Origin: Gemmatimonadota bacterium
GTDB lineage: Bacteria > Gemmatimonadota > Gemmatimonadetes > Longimicrobiales > Gaopeijiaceae
Length of the DNA: 64,000 nucleotides
Assembly: GCA_022823145.1 (NCBI GenBank)
Contig: JAJDXS010000029.1
Location: forward strand, 186,001 to 250,000
Direction: 5' to 3'
The notes beneath the pieces were generated by a model. It ran no database searches, was not told the origin of the DNA, and saw nothing but the letters and a program-made list of their open reading frames with translations. Positions 63,263 through 64,000 of the stretch are shown in pieces. Numbering within the stretch: the first letter of the stretch is position 1; each line of letters begins with the position of its first letter. The position numbers were made by a program, and so were the translations under genes.

Positions 63263-64000
63263 CTGTCTACGATCCTGGCGGTCATTTCGGCCTCGGCGAC
63301 GACCTTTCCGTCTACGGTTCCCTTCCCCTTCATCCTGCAGATCCGGCGCCGGAGATTCTGCATCTCCACCTCGAAGACCACCTGGTCTCCTGGAGTGACG
63401 GGACGGCGCCATTTCACATTGTTGAGGGACATGAAGTACACGACCTTCTCCTCGGGGTTGCTGACGGCGTCCATCAGAAGAAGCCCGCCGACCTGCGCCA
63501 TTGCTTCGACAATGAGTACCCCGGGCATGATCGGATGTTCGGGGAAGTGCCCCCGGAAGAAGGGTTCGTTGATGGTCACGTTCTTCAGGCCGATGATGCG
63601 CTTGCGGGGTTCGAACCCGAGGATCCGGTCCACGAGCAGCATCGGGTAGCGGTGCGGCAGGTACTCCATGATGCGCCGGATGTCAATTTCGGGCGCGTCC
63701 GCCCCGCGGGGTTGGCTGGCCAGGATCGCCCGCGCCAGAGCGACGTTGCCACCGTGGCTCGGGCGGTCGGCCACGATGTGGCCCCGCAGTCTCCCTCCGA
63801 TGAGCGACAGATCACCCACCAGATCGCCCACCTTGTGGCGCAGGAACTCGTCCGGGTAGCGGAGATCACCGTTCATCACGCCATCCCGGTCGAGCACGAC
63901 GGTGTTTTCCAGCGACGCCCCCCTCGCGAACCCGCGAGCGCGCAGGCCATCCGCTTCCTCATGGAAGCCGAAGGTTCTGGCGGCCGCGATTTCAGTCTCG
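63259..64000 (-). CDS. Bifunctional LpxC-FabZ fusion, 5' part beyond the window
   Basis: The visible product has the C-terminal part of LpxC, the zinc deacetylase of lipid A synthesis: ARTFGFHEEADGLRARGF, ENTVVLDRDGVMN and the metal/catalytic end DEFLRHKVGDLVGDLSLIGG and GHIVADRPSHGGN. It continues in frame into a complete FabZ dehydratase with EYLPHRYPMLLVDRI, FFRGHFPEHPIMPGVL and the catalytic Glu in VEAMAQVGG. Such fusions are known in Bacteroidota and related phyla. The start lies past 64000. Confidence 0.93.
   Translation of the reverse strand, partial: ETEIAAARTFGFHEEADGLRARGFARGASLENTVVLDRDGVMNGDLRYPDEFLRHKVGDLVGDLSLIGGRLRGHIVADRPSHGGNVALARAILASQPRGADAPEIDIRRIMEYLPHRYPMLLVDRILGFEPRKRIIGLKNVTINEPFFRGHFPEHPIMPGVLIVEAMAQVGGLLLMDAVSNPEEKVVYFMSLNNVKWRRPVTPGDQVVFEVEMQNLRRRICRMKGKGTVDGKVVAEAEMTARIVDR

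Overview
This window is high-GC DNA from a diderm bacterium with lipopolysaccharide. It carries genes for Kdo, lipid A and LPS transport, lipoproteins, bacillithiol (bshC) and a fused lpxC-fabZ. The mix, with frequent GTG/TTG starts and heavily overlapping operons, fits Gemmatimonadota or a related phylum; that is inferred from gene content, without any database search. No insertion sequence, prophage or CRISPR array is visible, and nearly all genes are housekeeping genes.

The most important structural feature is a replication terminus near the middle. A 28-bp sequence at 37941-37968 has the 11-6-11 architecture and sequence of a bacterial dif site, the XerC/XerD target for chromosome dimer resolution. 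To its left almost every gene is on the + strand (two exceptions). To its right every protein gene and one tRNA are on the - strand, the only exception being tRNA-Arg. GGGNAGGG motifs resembling FtsK-orienting KOPS also switch strand there, so both replichores converge on 37.9 kb. A XerD-type recombinase gene lies 26 kb away at 10893.

Left arm (+). 0-3.5 kb: sucC-sucD, a CBS-domain protein and ndk. 3.5-11.8 kb: the DUF177-rpmF-plsX-fabH-fabD-fabG-acpP-fabF fatty acid cluster, then ispF, a DedA protein and xerD. 11.9-17.1 kb: a C-terminal processing protease (-), glutamine-dependent nadE, a zinc-ribbon membrane protein (-) and a trpG/pabA amidotransferase. 17.1-26.9 kb: an LPS operon with kdsB, pyrG, kdsA, kdsC, kdsD, an lptC-like lipoprotein, a large lptA-like protein, lptB and rpoN. 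26.9-35.7 kb: a glycan-type cluster with two family-2 glycosyltransferases, wecB, a GT4 enzyme, a YfhO-like membrane protein, a flippase-like protein, a zinc-ribbon protein and an acyltransferase. 35.8-37.8 kb: proline dehydrogenase and a serine-hydrolase lipoprotein.

Right arm (-). 38-42.8 kb: a TPR membrane protein, a cation diffusion facilitator, a threonine/serine dehydratase and an Ig-like/LVIVD secreted protein; tRNA-Arg(CCU) follows on the + strand. 43-50 kb: DUF368, surE, a MerR regulator, gpsA, plsY, der, a DUF512 radical-SAM-like protein and a TPR protein. tRNA-Gly(CCC) comes next, then a TPR lipoprotein, uvrC, murJ, a small coiled-coil protein, bshC, a methyltransferase, rlmH, lpxK, lpxB, a 44-residue membrane peptide, a Gfo/Idh oxidoreductase, lpxA, and lpxC-fabZ running off the end.

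Together the window encodes much of envelope construction: acyl chains (fab, plsX, plsY), lipid A (lpxC, fabZ, lpxA, lpxB, lpxK), Kdo activation and LPS export (kds, lpt), lipid-II export (murJ) and possible undecaprenyl-phosphate recycling (DedA and DUF368). Two AT-rich islands, at the start of the lptC-like gene and upstream of the YfhO-like gene, share a GTAATG-N4-CATTAC inverted repeat that looks like an undescribed operator. No gene-free stretch exceeds 300 bases; the largest, 37850-38083, holds dif.
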